Part shown: positions 1 through 12,363 of the stretch, one piece after another
Layout: every line of letters starts with the position of its first letter
Position numbering within the stretch: position 1 is the first letter of the stretch
From: Catenaria anguillulae PL171
Taxonomy: Eukaryota; Blastocladiomycota; Blastocladiomycetes; Blastocladiales; Catenariaceae
Direction of reading: 5' to 3'
Assembly (NCBI GenBank): GCA_002102555.1
Contig: MCFL01000309.1
Coordinates: forward strand, 1 to 27,729
DNA length: 27,729 nucleotides
The notes under the pieces: model-generated
Told to the model about the DNA's origin: nothing
The model's database searches: none
Seen by the model: the letters and a program-made list of their open reading frames with translations, nothing else
Translations under genes and position numbers: made by a program

Positions 1-2816
1 CAAGAATGCAACACCACTACCACCAGCGGCAGACCAACCATCACTGCCACCGTCACGGTGCGTGCCCCGGTCCGTATCAATACCAGCAACTCAGCGCTCC
101 TGCCCATGCACACTTCCATCACGTCGTCGCTTGGATCGCCCACAAAGCACCTACATTATTCCCCTTGCCTTCCCCTGCTTCTCCCACAGTACGCCGCCCC
201 TCCGCGACTTCCATCTCTGCCCCCTCCCCAACCGCCGGCACTAGCGCCACGGCTGCCAATACCAGGCGACCCTCGGTTACGTTCCGCCCTTCTGCCCCGC
301 TTCACGCGTCCCCTGGAACCACTGCCACATCTTCCACCAGTTGTCATCAAGAATGGCGTACACGCAGGCGAGGGCGCTGGATCCCGTCGGTCCTCTTTTG
401 CCGCGCCCGTCTCCCCATCAGCGGGACCTTTCTGGCAAACTGGGTGACCGAACGGCCAGCAACGCGAGTTCGGTTTATCATCAACATCCTCCTCTCTTCG
501 ATCCGCTCGTGCCTCACCATCATCCACTACCGACCGCCGTCCCTCAATATCTCGGCAAGCCTCCATCCCGACGACAGCTCCCACATCCCCACCTGTCGTT
601 TCCAAGCCAACAGTCACTAGCACAACCATCCACTCGCCGCGCCACTCGCTCACTCCGCTGGACGCAGCCAAAGCCGCCGCCTCTGCCATTCGTGCCGCAG
701 ACCGCGGACCCGTCTCGTCGCCCGCATCCCTCCCGCTTGTCATGACCTTGCCCGAACCAACGCATTTACCCATTCAACGCAGCCCAAAGATTGGCCGATT
801 GGATTTGATCCGCGCGTGCTCATGGGCAAAATCATGTCGCGGCCTGGGTCTGCGGCGTCTTTGGCTAACAGTATATCAGCACCAGCTACTCCAACAGGCG
901 GTCCATCGGCGGCCGCTGGGGAAATGGCGGGTGCCGCAGTCAAGGTGCAGGCCGCCAGGGGATTGTTGTTTGCCGCAAATGATCCAAGGGCATCAGATGT
1001 GGCTTCGGCAAGCAGTGCGGCCAGGATCGATCTATTGTGGCGGCGTCGTCGGGTCCCACGCCCTTGTCGCAGTTGCTGGGTCGTCCAAGCAAACGCGGCC
1101 CGTAGTCATGTTTACTTTGGACGAGTTGAAGGTGCTTCCACCAACCGAAGACGTGTCTCCCGTACGCGCCTTTTTGTTCTTCATGTGGCGGCGGTAAAAC
1201 TCGCACTGACCCACGCATTTTGCACAGTATCGGGGATTAATGGCCAGTGCTCTTGTTGGACTGGTCAATATCGGGAATACGGTTCGCTTCTTGGCCTCCG
1301 TCATCCAGCGCAGCTATCGACGTACTCATGGACTGACAACTCGATGCACAGTGCTACATGGCCGCCGCACTCCAATGCCTCGTGTCTATTGACTTGCTCA
1401 CAAACTATGTGCTCAATGACACAAGCGTGGCCAGTATCAACCCCTTTTCAGATAGCAAAGGGGCCATGGCTAAAGGTAAGGTATATACATTTCCTTGCTT
1501 TGACATAAATCTTGTGCTCTCTCTTTGTTTGCCTTCCCTCCTCGCCATTCACTTCAACTCCGGCTAACCTATCGGCTCGGCTACACACAGCATACACTTC
1601 ACTGGTTCGCGACATGACCACGTCTCGGGGTGCTGTAAATCCGCGCGCATTCAAGCGCGAGCTCGAAAAGTGGGCGCCACAATTCGAGGGTTACGAGTAC
1701 ATACGCCTCCATTACTCACGCCACGCCCACTCGTCCATATTCACATACACACTCACCGCCCTCTTGCCTGCTACATAGCCAACAAGACGCACAAGAATTC
1801 CTGCGCGCCCTGCTCGACCTTCTCTCCACGGACCTGTGCCGCATCCGCTACGATGCCAAATTTGTCGTCAAGGAAGCCGACGAAGACGCGCTGCCGCCGC
1901 TCGTCAAGTCGCACGTTGCCTGGGCCAAATACTCGCACTTGCAAGCGTCGCTCGTGGCCGATGTGTTTGCCGGCCAACTCATGTCGAGCGTGCGATGTTG
2001 GGTGTGCAACGGGGTGTTCCACGGGTTTGATGTGTTTTGGGACTTGAGCGTGTCAATTCCGTCACCGGCAACAGCAAGCATGCGGCGTGCTGGATCCGGG
2101 GCCGCGCTCCCGCTCCCGCCCCCGGCAGCAGCGGCCGCGGCCGCACAAGCGCCATCCATGCGCGTGGATTTGGACACGTGCTTGCGCGAGTTTGCAAAGG
2201 AAGAGGAGCTCGAACCAAACGAATGGTACAACTGCCCGACGTGCAAGAAGCGCCAGCGCACGTCCAAGCGGTTGCAAGTGCATCGGCTGCCGCCCGTGCT
2301 TGTGGTGCACATCAAGCGGTTTGCGTCGCTCAGGTACAAGCTCACGACACCTGTGGATTTCCCGCTCGATGGCCTCGATGTTTCGGCGGCAGCAACCACC
2401 GAGGCCGCTGCGACGGCAGGGCGGCTGGCGGCCGCAGGTATCGGCTAGTGGCGGTTTTGGAGCATGCGGGAAGTTTGTCGTTTGGGCATTATGTGGCAAG
2501 TGTACGCAGGGGTGCGGGCGAGGGCGAGTGGTATCGGATGGACGATGGGTGCGTCGACAAGATTGCGGATGTGATGCGGGTGAGGGAGGAGGAGTGGGCA
2601 AAGAGCGCTTATGTGTTGTTTTATCAGGCGGTGGGAGCGAGCGAGAGACCGGGTGTATCGATGGGGGGCATTGTGGTTGATGCATGCGTATACCTACCAA
2701 AATTTTGGCATCTGTGTGCAGACAGTCATCGGCAATGGACCTTGCACTTGGAAGTGCATGTCATCTTGATGGCCGCCTGCAAGGGGCGAGCAGAGCTTTC
2801 AGAGATACATACATAG
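1..2816 (+). CDS. Ubiquitin-specific protease (USP, peptidase C19), 5'-partial
   Basis: This is a cysteine protease that removes ubiquitin from proteins. The catalytic Cys box GLVNIGNTCYMAAALQCL appears only after splicing: exon ...1281 joins exon 1352, which opens with the Cys codon. Next come FEGYDQQDAQEFL (across intron 1697-1778), a zinc ribbon (CWVC near 2000 and CPTC near 2236), HIKRF, FPLDGLDV, the His box GHYVASV (near 2487) and WYRMDD...AYVLFYQ. Likely introns are 1162-1227, 1282-1351, 1476-1590 and 1697-1778. Residues before the catalytic domain are Ser/Thr/Pro/Ala-rich and disordered, readable from about 483 and probably from base 1. That part changes frame at about 800, 1035 and 1100, and the catalytic part changes frame near 2439, always as if one base were missing. 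The family is certain; which USP it is cannot be told. The N-terminal gene structure before about 800 is unresolved. Confidence 0.85.
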
Positions 2817-3184
2817 TTTCTCCTGGCTCTCTACCTGCCGCGGATCGATGCTTGGCCGACCAGATCCCGCCATGATTGCTGTAGAATGAATGTTTCAACT
2901 CGTCTCATCGACGTCTGGCACGAGCGGGGCGATGGGCCATCCATACCAAGGTAACCTACCAGGAGAAAGGATGCGGCGGTCAACCTCTGAAAAATACTTA
3001 TTCCGCGGTCATGGCTGTGCGGTGCACGCTGCGCATGGTATCGGCAAAGTTGCACTTGCCCCCCCCCCCCCCCCCCCGTTCGATCAGTTGCTCATCGTCT
3101 GTATGCATATGGTTGCATGTCGAGCCGGCCGCGATACACACGCGCAAATTCATAAAACCTCAAGCAGCCCTCAACTTGTAGAAC
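2817..3184. other. Intergenic region between USP and GNAT genes
   Basis: About 370 bases hold the USP 3' end and the promoter of the acetyltransferase gene. I see no gene here. The only notable structure is a run of 19 C at 3059-3077. Confidence 0.6.
3059..3077. repeat. Poly-C tract (19 C)
   Basis: An uninterrupted run of 19 cytosines lies about 110 bases upstream of the acetyltransferase start. Its length is likely unstable and may also be misjudged by sequencing. Confidence 0.9.
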
Positions 3185-4155
3185 ATGGATGACCACATGG
3201 ATATCTCTCCCTCGCCTTCCAATTCACAGCTTCCCATCACCGAGCCAAGACATATCAGGATGAAGCTGACTGTCCGACCGCCCCCGTCCGTCAGCCGTTT
3301 GTATTGAGACCCCATCTTCCCAGCGTCACCTGCTCATTCGACTCACTCTTGGCCCCTTGCTCCTATTTGATCCAATTTACAGACTTGTCGTCGCACGAAG
3401 GAGTCACCATCTTCCCGCTCGTCACCCTGACTTCCCCATGCGGCCGCCTCACACTGACCCCGCTCATCGGCGCGGACTTGCCAGCGCTCTACTCAATCAC
3501 ACATCCACCAGTTCCACCTCCTTTCAAGTCGTACTCCACGCAGCCAGCATCCAATGACCAACCGGATCCAAGCACGCACCCATACTTTGGCGGCATGACT
3601 TACGGCCCCTTTGCGACGTTGGCCGACTACACACACTATTGCCAGCTCACGTTTTTCTCGCGTCCGGAAGCCATCGCCTTTGTCGTTCGCACCCGGCACT
3701 CTCCCGATGGCGCCTCGACTGAGGTACCTTCCGACCAGCCACCAAGTATTGCTGGTGTGCTTGCCCTGCACTATGCGGATCCAGCCCATTTACGTGTCGG
3801 TGGGCATGTCTGGTACACTGAGCGATTCCGAAGCGGATTCGTGAGTAATGCGGCGCTCGCGACATTGCTCAAGTGGGTGTTTGAGGACCTTGGGTTTAGG
3901 CGCGCAGAGTGGAAGTGTGTTTCAACCAATCGGGCGAGTTTCAAGGCTGCTCTGGCTTTGGGATTTGTGTATGAAGGGAGGGCGAGGGCGTTTTTGGTTG
4001 GGAGGGAGCCGCAGAGAGAGAGGGTGGACATGGATAACTTTGGCATGACGGACTTGGACTGGTTTGGGAAAAATGGGGCGGAAGACGGTCAAGAGCAGGC
4101 AAGACGGATGGGTGGTGTGAGACAGAAAATATGGAAGAAGCTGGGGTTGTTGTAG
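3185..4155 (+). CDS. GNAT-family N-acetyltransferase (RimJ/RimL-like, fungal YIR042C type)
   Basis: Two exons, 3185-3296 and 3383-4155, are joined by a phase-1 intron (GTTTGT...TTACAG, 86 nt) and give about 294 residues. The protein has the layout of Acetyltransf_3 proteins: an early strand GRLTLTPL, a core strand SIAGVLALHY, then LGFRRAEWKCVSTN, and the acceptor-side segment ASFKAALALGFVYEGRAR. The ending VDMDNFGMTDLDW is typical of the fungal YIR042C-like group, which transfers an acetyl group from acetyl-CoA to an unknown substrate. The start at 3185 (MDDHMDIS) was chosen because it is in frame with the splice; a second ATG at 3197 is equally possible. The protein has no signal peptide or membrane segment. 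The family is clear and the substrate is unknown. Confidence 0.8.
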
Positions 4156-4568
4156 CCAGGTTGGCCAACTGAGTCTGTTGATACACGTCATATCGAATCG
4201 ATCGAGCATGTTGCGGGCGTTGCGCACGAGCTCTGGTTGGAACTGCGGTTGGAGAGCAGGGCACATCGCCGGAGCTCAGCCAAAGCGGAGCGTGATGGTG
4301 GCTGCATTCAATGCGGACAAATCGGCACCCGCCACGGTCGATCAAGATGGCAGGCGGAGCGATCATGAAACGCTTTTTGGCGGTTGCTCCGCCACCGGCG
4401 CTTTGCCTGTTTGCAAAATCCCCCGCCGATTCAGTGCAAATGGGCGCTGGATGAATGCGTCAGCAGTCGGCAATTTCCAGCTGAATGAACCATAATGAAA
4501 GACCCATTGAAAAGGGTATCGGCGCCTTCTGCCGATGGGTTCATCGTCGGTAAACGCCAAAGTGAAGC
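4156..4568. other. Intergenic region upstream of the aldehyde dehydrogenase gene
   Basis: About 410 bases between two genes on the same strand hold the 3' end of the acetyltransferase transcript and the aldehyde dehydrogenase promoter. I see no conserved coding sequence and no clear TATA box. Confidence 0.5.
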
Positions 4569-6391
4569 ATGCTCTCTCAGACTCGGACTGCTGTTGTCGC
4601 TCGCTGTGCCGCCTCAGCTCTCTGCCGCAAATTTGCATTCCTCTCCAACAACAACAACAACAGATTCATGTCAGCCATGGCGACTCGCTCTTCTCCGCCC
4701 GCTTCCCCGACGCCTTCGGACTCGTCGGCACACTCGGCCACCACCCTCGCTGGCAACTCGTGCCCCGCCGCCGCCCTGTGCGAGGGCAAGCTGGACCCTG
4801 CCACGGGCCGGCCCTGGAACGCCCTTGACATTGCCGTCCCGACGACCCTCACCACCACGCCCATTCCAGCAATCCAACCCTTGGTCCAAACCATTCGCGC
4901 CAATTGGACGCGCACTCGTGCCTTGCACAGCTTGTCGTTCCGCAAGCAGCAGTTGCGCCAGCTCGCCAAGCTCATGAATGAGAATGAGGACTTGTTGTGC
5001 GCCGCCCTGTACCACGACCTGCACAAGTCGCGCTACCAAACGCAGTTCTCCGAGTTTTTCACCACCACCACCGAAATTGCCGAGGCTGTCAAGCACTCGA
5101 TGCGTGGGCCAAGCCCGAATACCCGTCCCGCCAGCTCGTCAACTTCACCGACACGGTCATGGTGCGCAAGGACCCCGTGGGCGTTGTTCTCGTGATTGGC
5201 GCCTGGAACTACCCGTTGTACCTGACACTGTCGCCCATGGTTGCGGCCATTGCCGCGGGCAACGCCGTTGTCCTCAAGCCGTCCGAGGTGTCGCCGCACA
5301 CGGCCCAGGTGCTTGCCGACCTGATCCCAAAGTACCTCGACCCTCGCTTCTTCCAAGTCGTCAACGGTGGCGTTCCCGAAACGTCCGAGGTGCTCAAGGC
5401 CAAGTTTGACCACATCTTGTACACGGGCAACGGGTCCGTGGCGCGCATCATCATGTCGGCGGCCGCAAAGCACCTCACGCCCGTGACGCTCGAGCTCGGC
5501 GGCAAGTCGCCTGCTGTGATTCATCCGTCGGCCGACTTGCGCAATGCCGCACGCCGCATTGTGTTTGGCAAGTTCATCAACTGTGGCCAGACGTGTGTGG
5601 CGCCCGATTACATTTTGATTTCGCGTGACCAGCAGGACGAGTTTGTGCGCGAGTTGCAGGCCGCCATCACGGAAATGTACGGCGCGGACCCAAAGGACTC
5701 GCCCGACTATGGCCGTATTGTGGCCGACCGCCACTTTGACCGGCTTGCCGGGTACATCAAGTCGTTTGACAAGCCGCATCCGGCACAGGACGACCTTGCG
5801 GGCCAAGCAACGTACGGCGGCCAAATTGCCATTGGTGGGTCGCCCGCGGCCACTTGGACCAAGGCCGACCGGTACATTCCGCCGACGGTGCTGACCAATG
5901 TGGGCATTGACTCGCCCATCATGGAAGACGAGATCTTTGGCCCCCTTCTTCCAATCGTTCCCCTGGACACGCCCTCGGACGCCACGGCGGATGCCGATTT
6001 GGCCGACGACGAGTGGGGCAACAACCGTGGCGCTGACGCATTCATGCGCCAGGCCGCGTCGCTCATTGGCCGCCGGGACCACCCGCTCGCCCTGTACGTG
6101 TTTGGGCGCGACGCAGCCGCGTGCGAGTGGCTTGTTGCGCACACGCAGTCGGGTGGTGTCACGGTCAATGATACCATTATGCATTTGGTGACTGCTGGTT
6201 TGCCGTTTGGCGGTGTGGGCGGATCCGGTATCGGCGCGTACCATGGCAAGTTTGGGTTTGATGCCATGACGCACAAGAGGGCCGTGTTGAAGAGGGCCAT
6301 GGGCTTGGAGTTTGTCAATTCCGTCAGGTATGCACCGTTGGGCGAGACGCAGTTGAGCTTGGCAAAGAGGTTTGTGTTTTCCAACCTGTAA
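4569..6391 (+). CDS. Class-3 aldehyde dehydrogenase (fatty-aldehyde type)
   Basis: This NAD(P)+-dependent enzyme oxidises medium- and long-chain aldehydes to acids. Visible motifs are GAWNYPLYLTLSP (cofactor pocket, near 5200), AAGNAVVLKPSE, LELGGKSPAVI with the general-base Glu, NCGQTC with the catalytic Cys at 5594-5596, EIFGPLLPI and the ALDH3 ending LPFGGVGGSGIGAYHGK. The N-terminal extension is about 110 residues longer than usual. Its first 35 residues are rich in Arg, Ala and Ser with no acidic residue, which would fit mitochondrial import, and it contains an Asn5 run from a CAA/AAC repeat. The frame changes once at 5103-5106: KHSMR must be followed by WAKPEYPSRQL, and reading CGT-TGG instead of CGTGG restores the family consensus. 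That looks like a missing T rather than an intron. The product is about 607 residues with that base. Confidence 0.88.
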
Positions 6392-6731
6392 GTGATCAAA
6401 TCGTTCTTTTGACTCTGTGAGGGGCGTGCGATTCCGTCCCGAGGCGCTGTTTTGTTATGTGTAAAAGTGAATTTGGAAATGCAATGTTGAATGTCTGTTC
6501 GTTTATCCACCGTTCCTTCCTTTTGTTTCTTTGACTGAACGTTCGCTTGCCCGAATTCATACTGTAGTCAATCCAATCAGTTTCGCTGTGACACCATCCG
6601 TCACGACTCCATGAGCAAGTGCGCACAGGTTTGGCCATCAAGTAATAATACATGGACGACAATTGTCTCAGTATTTGTATACATCTATGATGCGACCATC
6701 ACGACACACGACCACCGGATCGACCATTGGG
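6392..6731. other. Convergent 3' region (aldehyde dehydrogenase / TmcB-like gene)
   Basis: The two flanking genes end toward each other. The 340 bases are AT-richer than the coding sequence and should hold both 3' untranslated regions and polyadenylation sites. No gene is visible. Confidence 0.55.
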
Positions 6732-9700
6732 TCAAATCAGCAGCGTCAATCCAGCACTCTCCATAAACCTGGCGAGCTCAGCCATGTCCTTATCCTTGAG
6801 CATTCCTGCCGGAATCATATGCAACAGCAGAACCAGTGCCTCCGACTCGCGCTGAAGCTTGCTGGTCCCATAGTAAAGGAACAAGCCGAACGACGTGATC
6901 GAAACGAGAATGAGAAGGATAAACGCCACCAGGATCCACGATTTTGCCGAAGCAAGCTGCGTCAGCAAGTTGTTCTGAATGGCCTTTTCCAACTCGCTGC
7001 AACGTGCAACCAAGTCTTCGCAAACAGCCTCAACAAGGAGCCACAAGTTGTAGGCATCAGGTTTGGCTCGGATCGTCGCTCGAGCATCATTGTCGAGAAA
7101 GTGTTGGACAAGATGACTGCCCATGTCAATCATTCTGCGGTACTCGGTGATGAATGGTGCAGATGCAATTTCAGATGTGAAGCCGATGGACGGTGCGTCG
7201 TCGCTGACGCTCAAGCAGACATTGGGCTGCGTGCAATTGCGCGGGACAACCATGAGCTGTGGGATTCGGTGTGCAAGCCCGTTGCGTTCGTCGAGGACCT
7301 TGTCGAGGATCGCTTCGGACTCGAGCAGGGATGCACGAAAGTACTGGATGAGGAGTGGTGTGGGAACCATGTGGTCGGTGGAGAACTGCTCGCGCCCGCA
7401 CATGCGAAGCGCGCGCGCATGAAACCGCATGTCGGCAACGAGCAGAAAGTGATCCATGTCGTTGTCGACATCAAGGGCATTGAATGTGACCGAAAAGAGG
7501 GTGCCAATCATGATGGAAATGAGGATCACGCAAGCAAAGACGGGGATAAAGAATTTGGCTCGTCGCGGAGATTTGCTCCATCCGTTGGCGATGTTCGCTG
7601 TGCCGTGCTTGGACCCACTGGTGTTCCCACTCGCGCCATAAGTTAGGGTTACCGCAACGGCATTGTCTTCCAAACCGGCCATTCCTACCGTCTCGCGGTG
7701 ATCCACGAGCGACAAGTCGAGTTCCTGCCCATCGTCCGACTGGGCCACTTCACGAAACGTCTCAATCTCTTCCTCGGTCTCCGTCACAAGGGTCGCAGCC
7801 ATTCGCTTGGGCACGCTGAGCAGCAAGTTGTGAACCTTTGCCTCGCGCAAAAAGTAGGCCTTTGTGACCCGCAAGTAAATGGCTGCGACAATGGCGAGCA
7901 AAATGACAAACGAGATGACCATGCCAATGTACAGGTATGCCTCGACCGAGTCCACCAGGGCGTGATACACGCGAATGCCTGTTTTGGGCAATTCCTTGGA
8001 GGCCTCCATCAGAATAAACAAGTTGTCGACGAGAAACCGGAATTCGGGGACCGAGGCAACTACTTGAGCTGTGAGTGAGCCAGGTGTCTTGTAGTTGAGC
8101 GCAAGTGCGCTGGTTTGCACGACCGTGTTTGCGAGTTCGATCGCTGACAGAGTCGTTGGAACGTAGTCTGTACGAGAGGCGTTGATAATGACTCGATTGA
8201 ATGCTCGATAATGCGGACTGTTTTCATGGTCTCCAGAGTCCATGGTATTGATGATGGGCAGGATGGATTCGACCTTTGTGTTACAAGGCACATGAGACGT
8301 GACCTCATCGACAGACACGGCAATAGAACTGAGGGTATGTACATACCATTTCCTTGTAGTGCATGGCCAATAGCGAGTATCCGCTCTGATAATCTGCGGT
8401 ACTGTTGACACTCGCGCCATACGTCATTTTCCGGAAACTCTCGACAATCCGGAGCATGGCCTTGCGCCCATCCCTTGACGCTGTAAACTGCACACCGATT
8501 GCCTCACTGCTCATTGTCAAAAAGTTGAGGCACAAAATAAGGCCGGCAATCAGGCACGCGATAAACACAAGGACCAGAATGCCTGTAAGCCAAGCATCTT
8601 TGAGCGGCCTTGCGAGTCGTGTTTGCATGACATGTCGCATGGATGCACGCTGGCGATGGACGCGGCTGACGGAAGTGCCCGACGTTTGCGAGCCGTGTTG
8701 AGAGGATGGACGCGGGGACATGTACGAATTGGCCATGACGCGAGTAAAGACAGAGTTGTCGATGAATGTCGCTGTGGGCTGAGATGATGATGCGGGGGAC
8801 TGTGGTGAGGAAAAGTGGGGTGGGGGTACGCCAGGGTTAAACGAGGCCGTGTCGTCGTTGGCAACTGGACTTGGTACTTGCGTTTCGTCCCCGCCACCTT
8901 TCCCGGCGCTTCTCGGAACGCTGCTTCGTCTCCCGTCAAGTTGCACTGAGCTGGGTGAATGGTACGATATGTGCTCATCGGACGAGTCGGCAAGTGACTT
9001 AGTGAGAGGATGCATATGTGTTGCTTCCTCTCGAGCTTCAACTGTTCAATAGGGAGACAAGGTGTTGATGTGAGAAGAGGACTGAACCACATTGGATAAA
9101 CGAAAATGCATGCGGTCCCAACCATCGTCGGCAAGGTTGATGATCTGCTGCGCTCGAAGCTGATCTTGCTCAACACTCGCCAAGTACTGAGCGTACAATC
9201 GCAGCGAATTCTTGTCATGCGCGTTTCTTGCGAGCAGTCTCGTATAACATGACGAAGCTCGGGTCCGATGTAACGCCAATCTCGCTGTCACTTCAGCGAG
9301 TCGCTCGGCGGACGCATTGATCCTGACAGACTCCCATGCATCTCGAAGCGCGTACATGGCTCTCAAGTGATGATACCGAGACTCGCGGTCGAGCGAGTCC
9401 AAAGCGACCTTGTCTAGAACGTGGGTGCCTGCGCTTCGAAGTGATCGCTCACGGCAGTATCCCAAAAACTTGACGTCGAGAGGTACATGGCGCGACGATT
9501 CGAGCTCTTTCATGAGGCCCTCGGCGATCCGCTCGCCATCTTGGCCATAATATGTGCTGAGATAGGTCGCCGCCAAAAGCAAGAGCATTGGATCTGATGG
9601 AAATTCCTGCAGGCCACGCTGTCAAACGGAAACAAATCACTTGAGCTTATGAGCGTAGCCCACGATCCGAGAGAAGAAAAAAAAAACAGGCTGAGAGGTA

Positions 9701-11857
9701 CCTCGAGCAAATGCAGCCCGATTGTGATCTGCTTTTCCGTAGGGTTGTACCGAATGAATCGAATGCACCCTTCCACCTCGAGCGGGGAATCAAACACATT
9801 TTGCCTCCTCAGCGGTCTTCTTTCACGAACCGCATTCAACGCATCCAAACTTGTGCCTTTCAGGACAGTAGAAATGACCTTTTCCGACTCTTCAACCGTG
9901 GGAATATGCAGCTTGGAGTTTGACGGCACCTTTTTGGCGGAATTGTGGCTGGGTAGTGATCCGTTCGATTCCGTAGTCGGGTTCTGGCTAAAGCTGGCTC
10001 GTCGAGCTGTGCGCGTGAGAACCGGCGAAGCTCTTGTGATGTGTGGGAGAGGACCAGCGTCCGGCGATGGCGCTGGAATTGGAGCCTCACCTGGAGCCTT
10101 GACTGATGCTGGCAGGCTGTCATGCGAGTCATCTGTGTCTAGCGAGATGCACAGCGCGTTCTTCAGCGGAGAGGAACTGTGTCGATTTGATTGCGACGTC
10201 ATGCTGGATGTCGGAGACATGGGGGCCGAGCGAACAACGGCCGCAGAAGATGCAATTGGCACTGGCCGACTCTTGGATGGAGGAAGGACCGAAGCTTGAT
10301 TGTTTTGCTCAGTTCCAAGCTGACTTTGCACAACACTCGATCCGACGTTGGAGAAAACCGGAATTGCCGTGTGGTTTGAAGAACTGGGAATCGCAGACAA
10401 GTCGCTCTCTGCCTGATTCATCTCCTCTTCCCTCATGATTCGGTGCCATGTCCGAACCGTTCCTGGACAAGAAACGCGGTGTCAGCTGCCACACCATCCA
10501 AAAATTGACCAAAACCGAGTCTCAGTACGCACTCTTGAGGAAGTGGCGGTTGTAACCATAGGCAACGGCTGCGCCAACAAGAAAACCAAACATGCTTGCC
10601 GGCACCAGCGCAACCCAATACCCTTGCGTGTCGTATCCCACAAATCCGCGGATAAACATGGAGCATAGCAGGCCCATGGCTGTGGACATGCACATGCCCG
10701 ATCGAAACGCAGTGGTTGCCAAGTTGTAGTAAGGCTGTGTGCGTGATTTCTGCCACGATAAGTATGCAAGCATTGCAGTGCCACTCAACATGAAGACCCA
10801 TTGGAACGCTTCTGAGGACTTGTACAAGACCACGTCGCCCATAGTCAGCAGCAGCCTGACCACGACGTCTGGTACGTCGGAGCGACTGTGAGCGCGGGAC
10901 ATGGGGGATTTTGACGATGGATTTGTCTCGATAAACTGTTGGGTCACATGTGTCAGGTTGCCACGCGTGCTATTTTCCTTGTCGCAAGAATGGCGTACCA
11001 AGATGACCCCGAGAAGCAAGAGCGGGACAAACGCAGTTAGGCCCACAATGTTGAACACATAGAGCGGCAAATGCGGTGCTGTGAAGCATTCAACGCCCCA
11101 TTTTGGCATTCTACCGTCAATGCAATGTACGCCCATTGTGAAGAAGGACGCAATGGGGATGGACAGCGCTGACATGATCAACGCGGATAGCAACCGCAAC
11201 ACTCGGAGAGCAAGAATGGGGACTTTGCCGCGCTTGTGCATGGCTAAAATCACAATGCCTGTCAGAATGACCACGGAAAAGACGAGCAAAATGGTAATCA
11301 AGTTTGCAATCACGAAGGTCGGATAATCTGGGACGCTTCTAATTGGATCGAGTAGCGTATTGAGCCAGGTCGGGATATCGTGATGCAAGTAGGATGAGAA
11401 GGGAAATGAAAGCCATTGTCCGTCCTCGATAATCTATGCAGAGGGCCAGGCAACAAATCAGGTCGGTCGCGTTCCGAGTGCGAAATGCCCTCTCACGGAG
11501 CAATTGGTCCCGTACAAGGAAGAGCCAAGATAGGTTAGGAGGTAATTCTGTCCATTTGGAACAGTAGCTCCCATCAGACTTTGCAGAAACATGGTCCCCA
11601 ACAGCATACTATGACGAACCATTATCGTGAACAGTGATGAAGCCAAGCGAGAAGAGACTTTCCTCAAGCTTGCTCGTTTTCAAGATGGCTCTCAGATCAA
11701 CCTGCCGCACAGGTCCGGTAGGACCACCCGTGGTGTTGGAATCACTTGACTCTGCTGCATTGGACTGCTCCGACGTCGCGCCTGGACGTTGGCGAGAGCG
11801 GCCAAGCGTGTCGGCAAACTTGGGAGTGGCGGCTGGCGGCTGTGCAGGGCTGAACAT
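6732..11857 (-). CDS. TmcB/TmcC-like multi-pass membrane protein with TPR-type repeats
   Basis: I join exons 11857-11497, 11433-10533, 10462-9702, 9618-9102, 9041-8347 and 8273-6732, giving about 1590 residues. Exon 2 opens with IIEDGQWLSF and carries six hydrophobic segments (for example VIANLITILLVFSVVILTG and WVALVPASMFGFLVGAAVA). A Ser/Pro-rich linker follows, then a helical repeat block with RYNPTEKQITIGLHLLERG and NSLRLYAQYLASVEQDQLRA, the hallmark of TmcB/TmcC TPR proteins. A second membrane part has four segments, near 8580, 7900, 7540 and 6930, separating two probable extracellular loops. Proteins of this layout are abundant in zoosporic fungi and protists; a sensory role is suspected but unproven. 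The frame changes near 11640 with no clear intron. The last intron could instead end near 8304 (43 nt) rather than 8274 (73 nt). The start is the first in-frame ATG. Confidence 0.72.
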
Positions 11858-12333
11858 GGCGACTTGGCGCACTCTCTCTGATTGCTGCAGGATAATCTTT
11901 ACATGGGGATAGTCTATGCTCGAGCATTAATCATGGAACCACGGAATGGGAGAGGTAACCTCGGCAAAGGTGCATCGGATGCAGTGTGAGCTCCTGGCAT
12001 ATGCTGAAGGGCCTCAGGGTTGTCCAGCAATTGACCGACACTTGCAGGCACGATTCTCTTTCATGGATACTCGCTTCGATTGACTCTCACCTGCAAGCTC
12101 AAACTTTGTTTCGCCACTATCTAGCCATCCCCGCGTCCGATTTTGTCACATTTGAGTTTTGCGGGCTGCAGAAACATTGAGACTGCAACCAAAGCGGAGG
12201 TACGCGATTCTGGTTGGGATGGTTGACGATGTAGGTGGGAATGCTCGGCGATGGCCGAGTGCGAGGGGTTCATTGGCTTCATTGGCGTCCTCTCTGCATG
12301 TCAAGATGTGATGGGACAAGTATTGATGTTCCT
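11858..12333. other. Upstream region of the TmcB-like gene
   Basis: About 475 bases separate the TmcB-like start codon from the left edge of the transposon. They should contain the promoter and 5' untranslated region of the minus-strand gene. I see no convincing coding sequence. Confidence 0.5.
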
Positions 12334-12342
12334 GAGCAAGAT
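12334..12342. repeat. Left target-site duplication (9 bp)
   Basis: GAGCAAGAT directly abuts the left terminal inverted repeat. The identical nine bases follow the right repeat at 18041-18049, as expected for a staggered-cut insertion. Confidence 0.9.
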
Positions 12343-12363
12343 AACAAGGGGCGCGAAGCGCCC
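12343..12363 (+). repeat. Left terminal inverted repeat (21 bp) with internal hairpin
   Basis: It starts AACAAGG and ends in a palindrome GGGCGC-GAA-GCGCCC. It is an exact reverse complement of 18020-18040. Similarity stops right after the palindrome. Confidence 0.92.

Noticed and set aside
1279-1300. USP apparently lacking its catalytic Cys (GNTVRF read without splicing)
   Set aside because: A 70-nt GT...AG intron (1282-1351) restores GNTCYMAAALQCL, so the Cys is present.
2437-2448. An 11-nt GT...AG segment that would mend the USP frame
   Set aside because: It is far too short for a spliceosomal intron and would delete the conserved YRL before VAVLEHAG.
5033-6274. Long open frame of 413 codons on the minus strand
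   Set aside because: It is antisense to the conserved aldehyde dehydrogenase and its translation has no recognisable motif.
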